A DNA stretch of 64,000 nt, from positions 806,001 to 870,000 of the forward strand of contig NC_079886.1 in the NCBI RefSeq assembly GCF_029227915.1, in the 5' to 3' direction. Below the pieces are notes generated by a model. That model was given only the letters and a program-made list of their open reading frames with translations, was not told the origin of the DNA and ran no database searches. This DNA is from Hydractinia symbiolongicarpus (lineage: Eukaryota; Cnidaria; Hydrozoa; Anthoathecata; Hydractiniidae). Within the stretch, counting starts at the first letter, position 1; every line of letters starts with the position of its first letter. A program made the position numbers and the translations under genes. Of the stretch, positions 37,690-51,144 are shown piece by piece.

Positions 37690-39710
37690 TCGCCCGCAAA
37701 GGAAAACCCGCGATTTTTCGTAAATCCCGTACTCGGCCCATATAGTCAAAAGTATACAAAAAAGAACCCAGGGAGTAAACTGATTTCCCGAATAAATTTT
37801 TAAATTATTTTTTGACCACTAAAACGCATGAGACTTGTAGTTTTCAAAAATGTTTTCATTTTTGATGAGACGCTGAATAAAAGAAGTTTAATCGCCGACA
37901 AACGAAAACCCGCGATTTCCTGTAAATCCTGGGCTTGGCCCCTGTAGTCGAATATATACAAAGAAAGTACCCAGGGAGTAAACTCATTTCCCGAACGTTT
38001 TTTTAAATTATTTTTTCACCACTAAAACGCATGAGACTTGTAGTTTTCAAAAATGTTTTCATTTTTGATGAGACGCTGAATAAAAGAAGTTTAATCGCCG
38101 GCAAACGAAAACCCGCGATTTCCTGTAAATCCCGGGCTTGGCCCCTATAGTCGAATATATACAAAGAAAGTACCCAGGGAGTAAACTCATTTCCCGAACG
38201 ATTTTTTAAATTATTTTTTCACCACTAAAACGCATGAGACTTGTAGTATTTAAAAATGTTTTCATTTTTGATGAGACGCTGAATAAAAGAAGTTTAATCG
38301 CCGGCAAACGAAAACCCGCGATTTCCCGTAAATCCGGTACTCGGCCCGTATAGTCAAAAGTATACAAAGAAAGTACTCAATGAGTAAACTCATTTCCCGA
38401 ACGATTTTTTAAATTATTTTTTCACCACTAAAACGCATGAGACTTGTAGTTTTCAAAAATGTTTTCATTTTTGATGAGACGCTAGATAAAAGAAGTTTAA
38501 TCGCCGGCAAACGAAAACCCGCGATTTCCCGTAAATCCCGTACTCGGCCCGTATAGTCAAAAGTATACAAAGAAAGTACCCAGGGAGTAAACTGACTTCC
38601 CGAATAAATTTTTAAATTATTTTTTCACCACTAAAACGCATGAGACTTGTAGTTTTCAAAAATGTTTACATTTTTGATGAGACGCTGAATAAAAGAAGTT
38701 TAATCGCCCGCAAAGGAAAACACGCGATTTCCTGTAAATCCCGTACTCGGCCCATATAGTCAAAAGTATACAAAAAAGAACCCAGGGAGTAAACTGATTC
38801 CCCGAATAAATTTTTAAATTATTTTTTGACCACTAAAACGCATGAGACTTGTAGTTTTCAAAAATGTTTTCATTTTTGATGAGACGCTGAATAAAAGAAG
38901 TTTAATCGCCGGCAAACGAAAACCCGCAATTTCCTGTAAATCCTGGGCTTGGCCCCTGTAGTCGAATATATACAAAGAAAGTACCCAGGGAGTAAACTCA
39001 TTTCCCGAACGTTTTTTTAAATTATTTTTTCACCACTAAAACGCATGAGACTTGTAGTTTTCAAAAATGTTTTCATTTTTGATGAGACGCTGAATAAAAG
39101 AAGTTTAATCGCCGGCAAACGAAAACCCGCGATTTCCTGTAAATCCCGGGCTTGGCCCCTATAGTCGAATATATACAAAGAAAGTACCCAGGGAGTAAAC
39201 TCATTTCCCGAACGATTTTTTAAATTATTTTTTCACCACTAAAACGCATGAGACTTGTAGTATTTAAAAATGTTTTCATTTTTGATGAGACGCTGAATAA
39301 AAGAAGTTTAATCGCCGGCAAACGAAAACCCGCGATTTCCCGTAAATCCGGTACTCGGCCCGTATAGTCAAAAGTATACAAAGAAAGTACTCAATGAGTA
39401 AACTCATTTCCCGAACGATTTTTTAAATTATTTTTTCACCACTAAAACGCATGAGACTTGTAGTTTTCAAAAATGTTTTCATTTTTGATGAGACGCTAGA
39501 TAAAAGAAGTTTAATCGCCGGCAAACGAAAACCCGCGATTTCCCGTAAATCCCGTACTCGGCCCGTATAGTCAAAAGTATACAAAGAAAGTACCCAGGGA
39601 GTAAACTGACTTCCCGAATAAATTTTTAAATTATTTTTTCACCACTAAAACGCATGAGACTTGTAGTTTTCAAAAATGTTTACATTTTTGATGAGACGCT
39701 GAATAAAAAA
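37690..39710 (+). repeat. Tandem 5-monomer HOR (1,014 bp x 2)
   Basis: Two collinear copies offset 1,014 bp. Shared private variants: ACAAAAAAGAACCCAGG (37761/38775 at AAAGAACCCA), CGAACGTTTTTTTAAATT after boundaries 37984 and 38998, GGCCCCTGTAGTCG, ACTCAATGAGTAAAC, CTGACTTCCCGAATAAA, and AATGTTTACATTTTTG (38661/39675). After the second copy the order changes and a one-base insertion (GTAAACTTCATTTCCCG) follows at about 39808. Confidence 0.87.
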
Positions 39711-39869
39711 AGTTTAATCGCCGGCAAACGAAAACCCGCGATTTCCTGTAAATCCCGGGCTTGGCCCCTATAGTCGAATATATACAAAGAAAGTACCCAG
39801 GGAGTAAACTTCATTTCCCGAACGATTTTTTAAATTATTTTTTGACCACTAAAACGCATGAGACTTGTA

Positions 39870-42800
39870 GTTTTCAAATATGTTTTCATTTTTGATGAGA
39901 CGCTGAATAAAAGAAGTTTAATCGCCGGCAAACGAAAACCCGCGATTTCCTGTAAATCCCGGGCTTGGCCCCTATAGTCGAATATATACAAAGAAAGTAC
40001 CCAGGGAGTAAACTCATTTCCCGAACGATTTTTTAAATTATTTTTTCACCACTAAAACGCATGAGACTTGTAGTATTTAAAAATGTTTTCATTTTTGATG
40101 AGACGCTGAATAAAAGAAGTTTAATCGCCGGCAAACGAAAACCCGCGATTTCCCGCAAATCCTGTACTCGGCCCGTATAGTCAAAAGTATACAAAGAAAG
40201 TACTCAAGGAGTAAACTCATTTCCCGAACGATTTTTTAAATTATTTTTTCACCACTAAAACGCATGAGACTTGTAGTTTTCAAAAATGTTTTCATTTTTG
40301 ATGAGACGCTGAATAAAAGAAGTTTAATCGCCGGCAAACGAAAACCCGCGATTTCCCGCAAATCCTGTACTCGGCCCGTATAGTCAAAAGTATACAAAGA
40401 AAGTACTCAAGGAGTAAACTCATTTCCCGAACGATTTTTTAAATTATTTTTTCACCACTAAAACGCATGAGACTTGTAGTTTTCAAAAATGTTTTCATTT
40501 TTGATGAGACGCTGAATAAAAGAAGTTTAATCGCCGGCAAACGAAAACCCGCGATTTCCTGTAAATCCCGGGCTTGGCCCCTATAGTCGAATGTATACAA
40601 AGAAAGTACCCTGTGAGTAAACTCATTTTCAGAACGATTTTTTAAATTATTTTTTCACCACTTAAACGCATGAGACTTGTAGTTTTCAAAAATATTTTCA
40701 TTTTTGATGAGACGCTGAATAAAAGAAGTTTAATCCCCGGCAAACGAAAACCCGCGATTTCCTGTAAATCCCGGGCTTGGCCACTATAGTCGAATATATA
40801 CAAAGAAAGTACCCAGGGAGTAAACTTATTTCCCGAACGATTTTTTAAATTATTTTTTCACCACTAAAACGCATGAGACTTGTAGTTTTCAAAAATGTTT
40901 TCATTTTTGATGAGACGTTGAATAAAAGAAGTTTAATCGCCGGCAAACGAAAACCCGCGATTTCCTGTAAATCCCGGGCTTGGCCCCTGTAGTCGAATAT
41001 ATACAAAGAAAGTACCCAGGGAGTAAAATCATTTCCCGAACGATTTTTTAAATTATTTTTTCACCACTAAAACGCATGAGACTTGTAGTATTTAAAAATG
41101 TTTTCATTTTTGATGAGACGCTGAATAAAAGAAGTTTAATCGCCGGCAAACGAAGACCCGCAATTTCCCGTAAATCCGGTACTCGGCCCGTATAGTCAAA
41201 AGTATACAAAAAAGTACTCAAGGAGTAAACTCATTTCCCGAACGATTTTTTAAATTATTTTTTCACCACTAAAACGCATGAGACTTGTAGTTTTTAAAAA
41301 TGTTTTCATTTTTGATGAGACGCTAGATAAAAGAAGTTTAATCGCCGGCAAACGAAAACCCGCGATTTCTCGTAACTCCCGTACTCGGCCCCTATAGTCA
41401 AAAGTATACAAAGAAAGTACCCAGGGAGTAAACTGATTTCCCGAATAAATTTTTAAATTATTTTTTCACCACTAAAACGCATGAGACTTGTAGTTTTCAA
41501 AAATGTTTTCATTTTTGATGAGACGCTGAATAAAAGAAGTTTAATCGCCCGCAAACGAAAACCCGGGATTTCCCGTAAATCCCGTACTCGGCCCATATAG
41601 TCAAAAGTATACAAAAAAGTACCCAGGGAGTAAACTGATTTCCCGAATAAATTTTTAAATTATTTTTTGACCACTAAAACGCATGAGACTTGTAGTTCTC
41701 AAAAATGTTTTCATTTTTGATGAGACGCCGAATAAAAGAAGTTTAATCGCCGGCAAACGAAAACCCGCGATTTCCTGTAAATCCCGGGCTTGGCCCCTAT
41801 AGTCGAATATATACAAAGAAAGTACCCAGGGAGTAAACTCATTTCCCGAACAATTTTTTTAAATTATTTTTTCACCACTAAAACGCATGAGACTTGTAGT
41901 ATTTAAAAATGTTTTCATTTTTGATGAGACGCTGAATAAAAGAAGTTTAATCGCCGGCAAACGAAAACCCGCGATTTCCCGTAAATCCGGTACTCGGCCC
42001 GTATAGTCAAAAGTATACAAAGAAAGTACTCAAGGAGTAAACTCATTTCCTGAACGATTTTTTAAATTATTTTTTCACCACTAAAACGCATGAGACTTGT
42101 AATTTTCAAAAATGTTTTCATTTTTGATGAGACGCTAGATAAAAGAAGTTTAATCGCCGGCAAACGAAAACCCGCGATTTCCCGTAAATCCCGTACTCGG
42201 CCCGTATAGTCAAAAGTATACAAAGAAAGTACCCAGGGAGTAAACTGATTTCCCGAATAAATTTTTAAATTATTTTTTCACCACTAAAACGCATGAGACT
42301 TGTAGTTTTCAAAAATGTTTTCATTTTTGATGAGACGCTGAATAAAAGAAGTTTAATCGCCGGCAAACGAAAACCCGCGATTTCCTGTAAATCCCGGGCT
42401 TGGCCCCTATAGTCGAATGTATACAAAGAAAGTACCCTGTGAGTAAACTCATTTTCAGAACGATTTTTTGAATTATTTTTTCACCACTAAAACGCATGAG
42501 ACTTGTAGTATTTAAAAATGTTTTCATTTTTGATGAGACGCTAAATAAAAGAAGTTTAATCGCCGGCAAACGAAAACCCGCAATTTCCGTAAATCCCGTT
42601 CCCGGCCCGTATAGTCGAATGTATATAAAGAAAGTACCCAGGGAGTAAACTCATTTCCCGAACGATTTTTTAAATTATTTTTTCACCACTTAAACGCATG
42701 AGATTTGTAGTTTTCAAAATTATTTTCATTTTTAATGATACGCTAAATAAAAGAAGTTTAATCGCCGGCAAACGAAAACCCGCAATTTCCCGTAAATCCC

Positions 42801-43340
42801 GTTCCCGGCCCGTATAGTCGAATGTATATAAAGAAAGTACCCAGGGAGTAAACTCATTTCCCGAACGATTTTTTAAATTATTTTTTCACCACTTAAACGC
42901 ATGAGACTTGTAGTTTTTAAAAATATTTTCATTTTTGATGAGACGCTGAATAAAAGAAGTTTAATCGCCCGCAAACGAAAACCCGCGATTTCCCGTAAAT
43001 TCCGTACTCGGCCCATATAGTCAAAAGTATACAAAAAAGTACCCAGGGAGTAAACTGATTTCCCGAATAAATTTTTAAATTATTTTTTTAACAATAAAAC
43101 GCATGAGACTTGTAGTTTTCAAAAATGTTTTCATTTTTGATGAGACGCTAAATAAAAGAAGTTTAATCGCCGGCAAACGGAAACCCGCAATTTCCCGTAA
43201 ATCCCGTTCCCGGCCCGTATAGTCGAATGTATATAAAGAAAGTACCCAGGGAGTAAACACATTTCCCGAACGATTTTTTAAATTATTTTTTCACCACTTA
43301 AACGCATGAGACTTGTAGTTTTCCAAAATATTTTCATTTT
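39870..43340 (+). repeat. ~5.5-kb-spaced segmental duplication, left copy
   Basis: Matches 45553 to about 48820. Paired markers: TTTTCAAATATGTTTTC (39871/45553), TAATCCCCGGC (40731/46210), TGTAGTTCTC (41691/47169), TTTTTTGAATT with GCAATTTCCGTAAATCC (about 42470/47948). The offset falls from 5,682 to about 5,479 because the left copy has two successive GATTTCCCGCAAATCCTG monomers (about 40140-40370) and the right copy has one. After that step the offset is constant to about 43.3 kb. Confidence 0.85.
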
Positions 43341-44966
43341 TGATGAGACGCCGAATAAAAGAAGTTTAATCGCCGGCAAACGAAAACCCGCGATTTCCTG
43401 TAAATCCCGGGCTTGGCCCCTATAGTCGAATATATACAAAGAAAGTACCCAGGGAGTAAACTCATTTCCCGAACAATTTTTTTAAATTATTTTTTCACCA
43501 CTAAAACGCATGAGACTTGTAGTATTTAAAAATGTTTTCATTTTTGATGAGACGCTGAATAAAAGAAGTTTAATCGCCGGCAAACGAAAACCCGCGATTT
43601 CCCGTAAATCCGGTACTCGGCCCGTATAGTCAAAAGTATACAAAGAAAGTACTCAAGGAGTAAACTCATTTCCTGAACGAATTTTTAAATTATTTTTTCA
43701 CCACTAAAACGCATGAGACTTGTAATTTTCAAAAATGTTTTCATTTTTGATGAGACGCTAGATAAAAGAAGTTTAATCGCCGGCAAACGAAAACCCGCGA
43801 TTTCCCGTAAATCCCGTACTCGGCCCGTATAGTCAAAAGTATACAAAGAAAGTACCCAGGGAGTAAACTGATTTCCCGAATAAATTTTTAAATTATTTTT
43901 TCACCACTAAAACGCATGAGACTTGTAGTTTTCAAAAATGTTTTCATTTTTGATGAGACGCTGAATAAAAGAAGTTTAATCGCCGGCAAACGAAAACCCG
44001 CGATTTCCTGTAAATCCCGGGCTTGGCCCCTATAGTCGAATGTATACAAAGAAAGTACCCTGTGAGTAAACTCATTTTCAGAACGATTTTTTGAATTATT
44101 TTTTCACCACTAAAACGCATGAGACTTGTAGTATTTAAAAATGTTTTCATTTTTGATGAGACGCTAAATAAAAGAAGTTTAATCGCCGGCAAACGAAAAC
44201 CCGCAATTTCCGTAAATCCCGTTCCCGGCCCGTATAGTCGAATGTATATAAAGAAAGTACCCAGGGAGTAAACTCATTTCCCGAACGATTTTTTAAATTA
44301 TTTTTTCACCACTTAAACGCATGAGATTTGTAGTTTTCAAAATTATTTTCATTTTTAATGAGACGCTAAATAAAAGAAGTTTAATCGCCGGCAAACGAAA
44401 ACCCGCAATTTCCCGTAAATCCCGTTCCCGGCCCGTATAGTCGAATGTATATAAAGAAAGTACCCAGGGAGTAAACTCATTTCCCGAACGATTTTTTAAA
44501 TTATTTTTTCACCACTTAAACGCATGAGACTTGTAGTTTTTAAAAATATTTTCATTTTTGATGAGACGCTGAATAAAAGAAGTTTAATCGCCCGCAAACG
44601 AAAACCCGCGATTTCCCGTAAATTCCGTACTCGGCCCATATAGTCAAAAGTATACAAAAAAGTACCCAGGGAGTAAACTGATTTCCCGAATAAATTTTTA
44701 AATTATTTTTTTAACAATAAAACGCATGAGACTTGTAGTTTTCAAAAATGTTTTCATTTTTGATGAGACGCTAAATAAAAGAAGTTTAATCGCCGGCAAA
44801 CGGAAACCCGCAATTTCCCGTAAATCCCGTTCCCGGCCCGTATAGTCGAATGTATATAAAGAAAGTACCCAGGGAGTAAACACATTTCCCGAACGATTTT
44901 TTAAATTATTTTTTCACCACTTAAACGCATGAGACTTGTAGTTTTCCAAAATATTTTCATTTTTGA
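41721..44966 (+). repeat. Nested tandem 8-monomer HOR (1,623 bp x 2)
   Basis: 41721-43343 and 43344-44966 are collinear at 1,623 bp. Both begin at TGAGACGCCGAATAAAAG, then GAACAATTTTTTTAAATT (about 41849/43472), GTAATTTTCAAAAATG, GCTAGATAAAAG, TTTTTTGAATT, GCAATTTCCGTAAATCC, GATTTGTAGTTTTC with TTTTTAATGA, and TTTTTTTAACAATAAAACG. A private difference is TTAATGATACGC (about 42732) against TTAATGAGACGC. The right segmental copy (about 47.2-48.8 kb) has only one 8-mer, so this duplication happened on one side only. Confidence 0.88.
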
Positions 44967-45552
44967 TGAGACGCTGAATAAAAGAAGTTTAATCGCCCGC
45001 AAACGAAAACCCGGGATTTTCCTTAAATCCCGCACTCGGCCCATATAGTCAAAAGTATACAAAAAAGTACCCAGGGAGTAAACTGATTTCCCGAATAAAT
45101 TTTTAAATTATTTTTTGACCACTAAAACGCATGAGACTTGTAGTTTTCAAAAATGTTTTCATTTTTGATGAGACGTTGAATAAAAGAAGTTTAATCGCCG
45201 GCAAACGAAAACCCGCGATTTCCTGTAAATCCCGGGCTTGGCCCCTATAGTCGAATATATACAAAGAAAGTACCCAGGGAGTAAACTCATTTCCCGAACG
45301 ATTTTTTAAATTATTTTTTCACCACTAAAACGCATGAGACTTGTAGTATTATTAAAAAAAGTTTTCATTTTTGATGAGACGCTGAATAAAAGAAGTTTAA
45401 TCGCCGGCAAACGAAAGCCCGCAATTTCCCGTAAATCCGGTACTCGGCCCGTATAGTCAAAAGTATACAAAGAAAGTACTCAAGGAGTAAACTCATTTCC
45501 CGAACGATTTTTTAAATTATTTTTTCACCACTAAAACGCATGAGACTTGTAG

Positions 45553-48500
45553 TTTTCAAATATGTTTTCATTTTTGATGAGACGCTGAATAAAAGAAGTT
45601 TAATCGCCGGCAAACGAAAACCCGCGATTTCCTGTAAATCCCGGGCTTGGCCCCTATAGTCGAATATATACAAAGAAAGTACCCAGGGAGTAAACTCATT
45701 TCCCGAACGATTTTTTAAATTATTTTTTTACCACTAAAACGCATGAGACTTGTAGTATTTAAAAATGTTTTCATTTTTGATGAGACGCTGAATAAAAGAA
45801 GTTTAATCGCCGGCAAACGAAAACCCGCGATTTCCCGCAAATCCTGTACTCGGCCCGTATAGTCAAAAGTATACAAAGAAAGTACTCAAGGAGTAAACTC
45901 ATTTCCCGAACGATTTTTTAAATTATTTTTTCACCACTAAAACGCATGAGACTTGTAGTTTTCAAAAATGTTTTCATTTTTGATGAGACGCTGAATAAAA
46001 GAAGTTTAATCGCCGGCAAACGAAAACCCGCGATTTCCTGTAAATCCCAGGCTTGGCCCCTATAGTCGAATGTATACAAAGAAAGTACCCTGTGAGTAAA
46101 CTCATTTTCAGAACGATTTTTTAAATTATTTTTTCACCACTTAAACGCATGAGACTTGTAGTTTTCAAAAATATTTTCATTTTTGATGAGACGCTGAATA
46201 AAAGAAGTTTAATCCCCGGCAAACGAAAACCCGCGATTTCCTGTAAATCCCGGGCTTGGCCACTATAGTCGAATATATACAAAGAAAGTACCCAGGGATT
46301 AAACTTATTTCCCGAACGATTTTTTAAATTATTTTTTCACCACTAAAACGCATGAGACTTGTAGTTTTCAAAAATGTTTTCATTTTTGATGAGACGTTGA
46401 ATAAAAGAAGTTTAATCGCCGGCAAACGAAAACCCGCGATTTCCTGTAAATCCCGGGCTTGGCCCCTGTAGTCGAATATATACAAAGAAAGTACCCAGGG
46501 AGTAAACTCATTTTCCGAACGATTTTTTAAATTATTTTTTCACCACTAAAACGCATGAGACTTGTAGTATTTAAAAATGTTTTCATTTTTGATGAGACGC
46601 TGAATAAAAGAAGTTTAATCGCCGGCAAACGAAGACCCGCAATTTCCCGTAAATCCTGTACTCGGCCCGTATAGTCAAAAGTGTACAAAAAAGTACTCAA
46701 GGAGTAAACTCATTTCCCGAACGATTTTTTAAATTATTTTTTCACCACTAAAACGCATGAGACTTGTAGTTTTTAAAAATGTTTTCATTTTTGATGAGAC
46801 GCTAGATAAAAGAAGTTTAATCGCCGGCAAACAAAACCCGCGATTTCTCGTAACTCCCGTACTCGGCCCCTATAGTCAAAAGTATACAAAGAAAGTACCC
46901 AGGGAGTAAACTGATTTCCCGAATAAATTTTTAAATTATTTTTTCACCACTAAAACGCATGAGACTTGTAGTTTTCAAAAATGTTTTCATTTTTGATGAG
47001 ACGCTGAATAAAAGAAGTTTAATCGCCCGCAAACGAAAACCCGCGATTTCCCGTAAATCCCGTACTCGGCCCATATAGTCAAAAGTATACAAAAAAGTAC
47101 CCAGGGAGTAAACTGATTTCCCGAATAAATTTTTAAATTATTTTTTGACCACTAAAACGCATGAGACTTGTAGTTCTCAAAAATGTTTTCATTTTTGATG
47201 ACACGCCGAATAAAAGAAGTTTAATCGCCGGCAAACGAAAACCCGCGATTTCCTGTAAATCCCGGGCTTGGCCCCTATAGTCGAATATATACAAAGAAAG
47301 TACCCAGGGAGTAAACTCATTTCCCGAACGATTTTTTTAAATTATTTTTTCACCACTAAAACGCATGAGACTTGTAGTATTTAAAAATGTTTTCATTTTT
47401 GATGAGACGCTGAATAAAGGAAGTTTAATCGCCGGCAAACGAAAACCCGCGATTTCCCGTAAATCCGGTACTCGGCCCGTATAGTCAAAAGTATACAAAG
47501 AAAGTACTCAAGGAGTAAACTCATTTCCTGAACGATTTTTTAAATTATTTTTTCACCACTAAAACGCATGAGACTTGTAATTTTCAAAAATGTTTTCATT
47601 TTTGAAGAGACGCTAGATAAAAGAAGTTTAATCGCCGGCAAACGAAAACCCGCGATTTCCCGTAAATCCCGTACTCGGCCCGTATAGTCAAAAGTATACA
47701 AAGAAAGTACCCATGGAGTAAACTGATTTCCCGAATAAATTTTTAAATTATTTTTTCACCACTAAAACGCATGAGACTTGTAGTTTTCAAAAATGTTTTC
47801 ATTTTTGATGAGACGCTGAATAAAAGAAGTTTAATCGCCGGCAAACGAAAACCCGCGATTTCCTGTAAATCCCGGGCTTGGCCCCTATAGTCGAATGTAT
47901 ACAAAGAAAGTACCCTGTGAGTAAACTCATTTTCAGAACGATTTTTTGAATTATTTTTCCACCACTAAAACGCATGAGACTTGTAGTATTTAAAAATGTT
48001 TTCATTTTTGATGAGACGCTAAATAAAAGAAGTTTAATCGCCGGCAAACGAAAACCCGCAATTTCCGTAAATCCCGTTCCCGGCCCGTATAGTCGAATGT
48101 ATATAAAGAAAGTACCCAGGGAGTAAACTCATTTCCCGAACGATTTTTTAAATTATTTTTTCACCACTTAAACGCATGAGATTTGTAGTTTTCAAAAATA
48201 TTTTCATTTTTAATGAGACGCTAAATAAAAGAAGTTTAATCGCCGGCAAACGAAAACCCGCAATTTCCCGTAAATCCCGTTCCCGGCCCGTATAGTCGAA
48301 TGTATATAAAGAAAGTACCCAGGGAGTAAACTCATTTCCCGAACGATTTTTTAAATTATTTTTTCACCACTTAAACGCATGAGACTTGTAGTTTTTAAAA
48401 ATATTTTCATTTTTGATGAGACGCTGAATAAAAGAAGTTTAATCGCCCGCAAACGAAAACCCGCGATTTTCCGTAAATTCCGTACTCGGCCCATATAGTC

Positions 48501-49410
48501 AAAAGTATACAAAAAAGTACCCAGGGAGTAAACTGATTTCCCGAATAAATTTTTAAATTATTTTTTTAACAATAAAACGCATGAGACTTGTAGTTTTCAA
48601 AAATGTTTTCATTTTTGATGAGACGCTAAATAAAAGAAGTTTAATCGCCGGCAAACGGAAACCCGCAATTTCCCGTAAATCCCGTTCCCGGCCCGTATAG
48701 TCGAATGTATATAAAGAAAGTACCCAGGGAGTAAACACATTTCCCGAACGATTTTTTAAATTATTTTTTCACCACTTAAACGCATGAGACTTGTAGTTTT
48801 CAAAAATATTTTCATTTTTGATGAGACGCTGAATAAAAGAAGTTTAATCGCCCGCAAACGAAAACCCGCGATTTTCCTTAAATCCCGCACTCGGCCCATA
48901 TAGTCAAAAGTATACAAAAAAGTACCCAGGGAGTAAACTGATTTCCCGAATAAATTTTTAAATTATTTTTTGACCACTAAAACGCATGAGACTTGTAGTT
49001 TTCAAAAATGTTTTCATTTTTGATGAGACGTTGAATAAAAGAAGTTTAATCGCCGGCAAACGAAAACCCGCGATTTCCTGTAAATCCCGGGCTTGGCCCC
49101 TATAGTCGAATATATACAAAGAAAGTACCCAGGGAGTAAACTCATTTCCCGAACGATTTTTTAAATTATTTTTTCACCACTAAAACGCATGAGACTTGTA
49201 GTATTATTAAAAAAAGTTTTCATTTTTGATGAGACGCTGAATAAAAGAAGTTTAATCGCCGGCAAACGAAAGCCCGCAATTTCCCGTAAATCCGGTACTC
49301 GGCCCGTATAGTCAAAAGTATACAAAGAAAGTACTCAAGGAGTAAACTCATTTCCCGAACGATTTTTTAAATTATTTTTTCACCACTAAAACGCATGAGA
49401 CTTGTAGTAT
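45553..49410 (+). repeat. ~5.5-kb-spaced segmental duplication, right copy
   Basis: Counterpart of the left copy with a single 8-monomer unit. Its tail (48.8-49.4 kb), with ATTTTCCTTAAATCCCGC, GACGTTGAATAAAAG and the unusual GTAGTATTATTAAAAAAAG (about 49199), matches 44.97-45.5 kb (same insertion near 45343) at an offset of about 3,855 bp. 3,855 plus the 1,623-bp 8-mer equals the 5,478-bp offset seen upstream, which fits one duplication plus one nested 8-mer duplication. Confidence 0.83.
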
Positions 49411-51046
49411 TTAAAAATGTTTTCATTTTTGATGAGACGCTGAATAAAAGAAGTTTAATCGCCGGCAAACGAAAACCCGCGATTTCCCGTAAATCCGATA
49501 CTCGGCCCGTATAGTCAAAAGTATACAAAGAAAGTACTCAAGGAGTAAACTCATTTTCCGAACGATTTTTTAAATTATTTTTTCACCACTAAAACGCATG
49601 AGACTTGTAGTATTTAAAAATGTTTTCATTTTTGATGAGACGCTAGATAAAAGAAGTTTAATCACCGGCAAACGAAAACCCGCGATTTCCCGTAAATCCC
49701 GTACTCGGCCCCTATAGTCAAAAGTATACAAAGAAAGTACCCAGGGAGTAAACTGATTTCCCGAATAAATTTTTAAATTATTTTTTCACCACTAAAACGC
49801 ATCAGACTTGTAGTTTTCAAAAATGTTTTTATTTTTGATGAGACGCTGAATAAAAGAAGTTTAATCGCCCGCAAACAAAAACCCGCGATTTCCCGTAAAT
49901 CCCGTACTCGGCCCATATAGTCAAAAGTATACAAAAAAGTACCCAGGGAGTAAACTGATTTCCCGAATAAATTTTTAAATTATTTTTTGACCACTAAAAC
50001 GCATGAGACTTGTAGTATTTAAAAATGTTTTCATTTTTGATGAGACGCTGAATAAAAGAAGTTTAATCGCCGGCAAACGAAAACCCGCGATTTCCCGTAA
50101 ATCCGGTACTCGGCCCGTATAGTCAAAAGTATACAAAGAAAGTACTCAAGGAGTAAACTCATTTCCCGAACGATTTTTTAAATTATTTTTTCACCACTAA
50201 AACGCATGAGACTTGTAGTTTTCAAAAATGTTTTCATTTTTGATGAGACGCTAGATAAAAGAAGTTTAATCGCCGGCAAACGAAAACCCGCGATTTCCCG
50301 TAAATCCCGTATTCGGCCCCTATAGTCAAAAGTATACAAAGAAAGTACCCAGGGAGTAAACTGATTTCCCGAATAAATTTTTAAATTATTTTTTCACCAC
50401 TAAAACGCATGAGACTTGTAGTTTTCAAAAATGAAAACATTTTTGATGAGACGCTAAATAAAAGAAGTTTAATCGCCGGCAAACGAAAACCCGCGATTTC
50501 CTGTAAATCCCGGGCTTGGCCCCTATAGTCGAATATATACAAAGAAAGTACCCAGGGAGTAAACTCATTTCCCGAACGATTTTTTTAAATTATTTTTTCA
50601 CCACTAAAACGCATGAGACTTGTAGTATTTAAAAATGTTTTCATTTTTGATGAGACGCTGAATAAAAGAAGTTTAATCGCCGGCAAACGAAAACCCGCGA
50701 TTTCCCGTAAATCCGGTACTCGGCCCGTATAGTCAAAAGTATACAAAGAAAGTACTCAAGGAGTAAACTCATTTCCCGAACGATTTTTTAAATTATTTTT
50801 TCACCACTAAAACGCATGAGACTTGTAGTTTTCAAAAATGTTTTCATTTTTGATGAGACGCTAGATAAAAGAAGTTTAATCGCCGGCAAACAAAAACCCG
50901 CGATTTCCCGTAAATCCCGTACTCGGCCCGTATAGTCAAAAGTATACAAAGAAAGTACCCAGGGAGTAAACTGATTTCCCGAATAAATTTTTAAATTATT
51001 TTTTCACCACTAAAACGCATGAGACTTGTAGTTTTTAAAAATGTTT
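49410..51046 (+). repeat. Eight-monomer stretch leading into the rightmost HOR
   Basis: Ordinary right-type monomers: D-class with GTAGTATTTAAAAATG, GCTAGATAAAAG monomers, an E pair, GCATCAGACTTG near 49801, and the loop-inverted hairpin monomer at 50425-50446. GCATCAGAC recurs at about 51423, offset about 1,622 bp, so the stretch is an 8-mer relative of the units that follow. Confidence 0.75.
50425..50446 (+). other. Hairpin with inverted loop (TTTT replaced by AAAA)
   Basis: At the conserved hairpin, this monomer reads TCAAAAATG, AAAA, CATTTTTGA, where others read TCAAAAATG, TTTT, CATTTTTGA. The result is the exact reverse complement of the normal 22-bp element, with both flanks normal. 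I saw no other such copy in the window. A flip of the hairpin explains four adjacent changes in one step; four independent transversions would be needed otherwise. Confidence 0.9.
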
Positions 51047-51111
51047 TCATTTTTGATGAGACGCTGAATAAAAAAAGTTTAATCGCCGGCAAACGAAAAC
51101 CCGCGATTTCC

Positions 51112-51144
51112 CGTAAATCCCGTACTCGGCCCGTATAGTCAAAA
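51112..51144 (+). other. Short conversion-like patch inside an HOR monomer
   Basis: Compared with its HOR equivalents starting at 54092, 55716 and 57137, this monomer matches upstream (AAAAAAGTTTAATCG) and downstream (CCCTGTGAG, TTCAGAACG, TTTTTTGAATT). Between 51112 and 51144 it has seven class A bases in place of class B: CCCG for CCTG, GTACTCGG for GGGCTTGG, CCCGTATAG for CCCTTATAG, and GTCAAAAG for GTCGAATG. A 33-bp switch bounded by matching flanks looks like short-tract gene conversion from a class A monomer. Confidence 0.7.
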
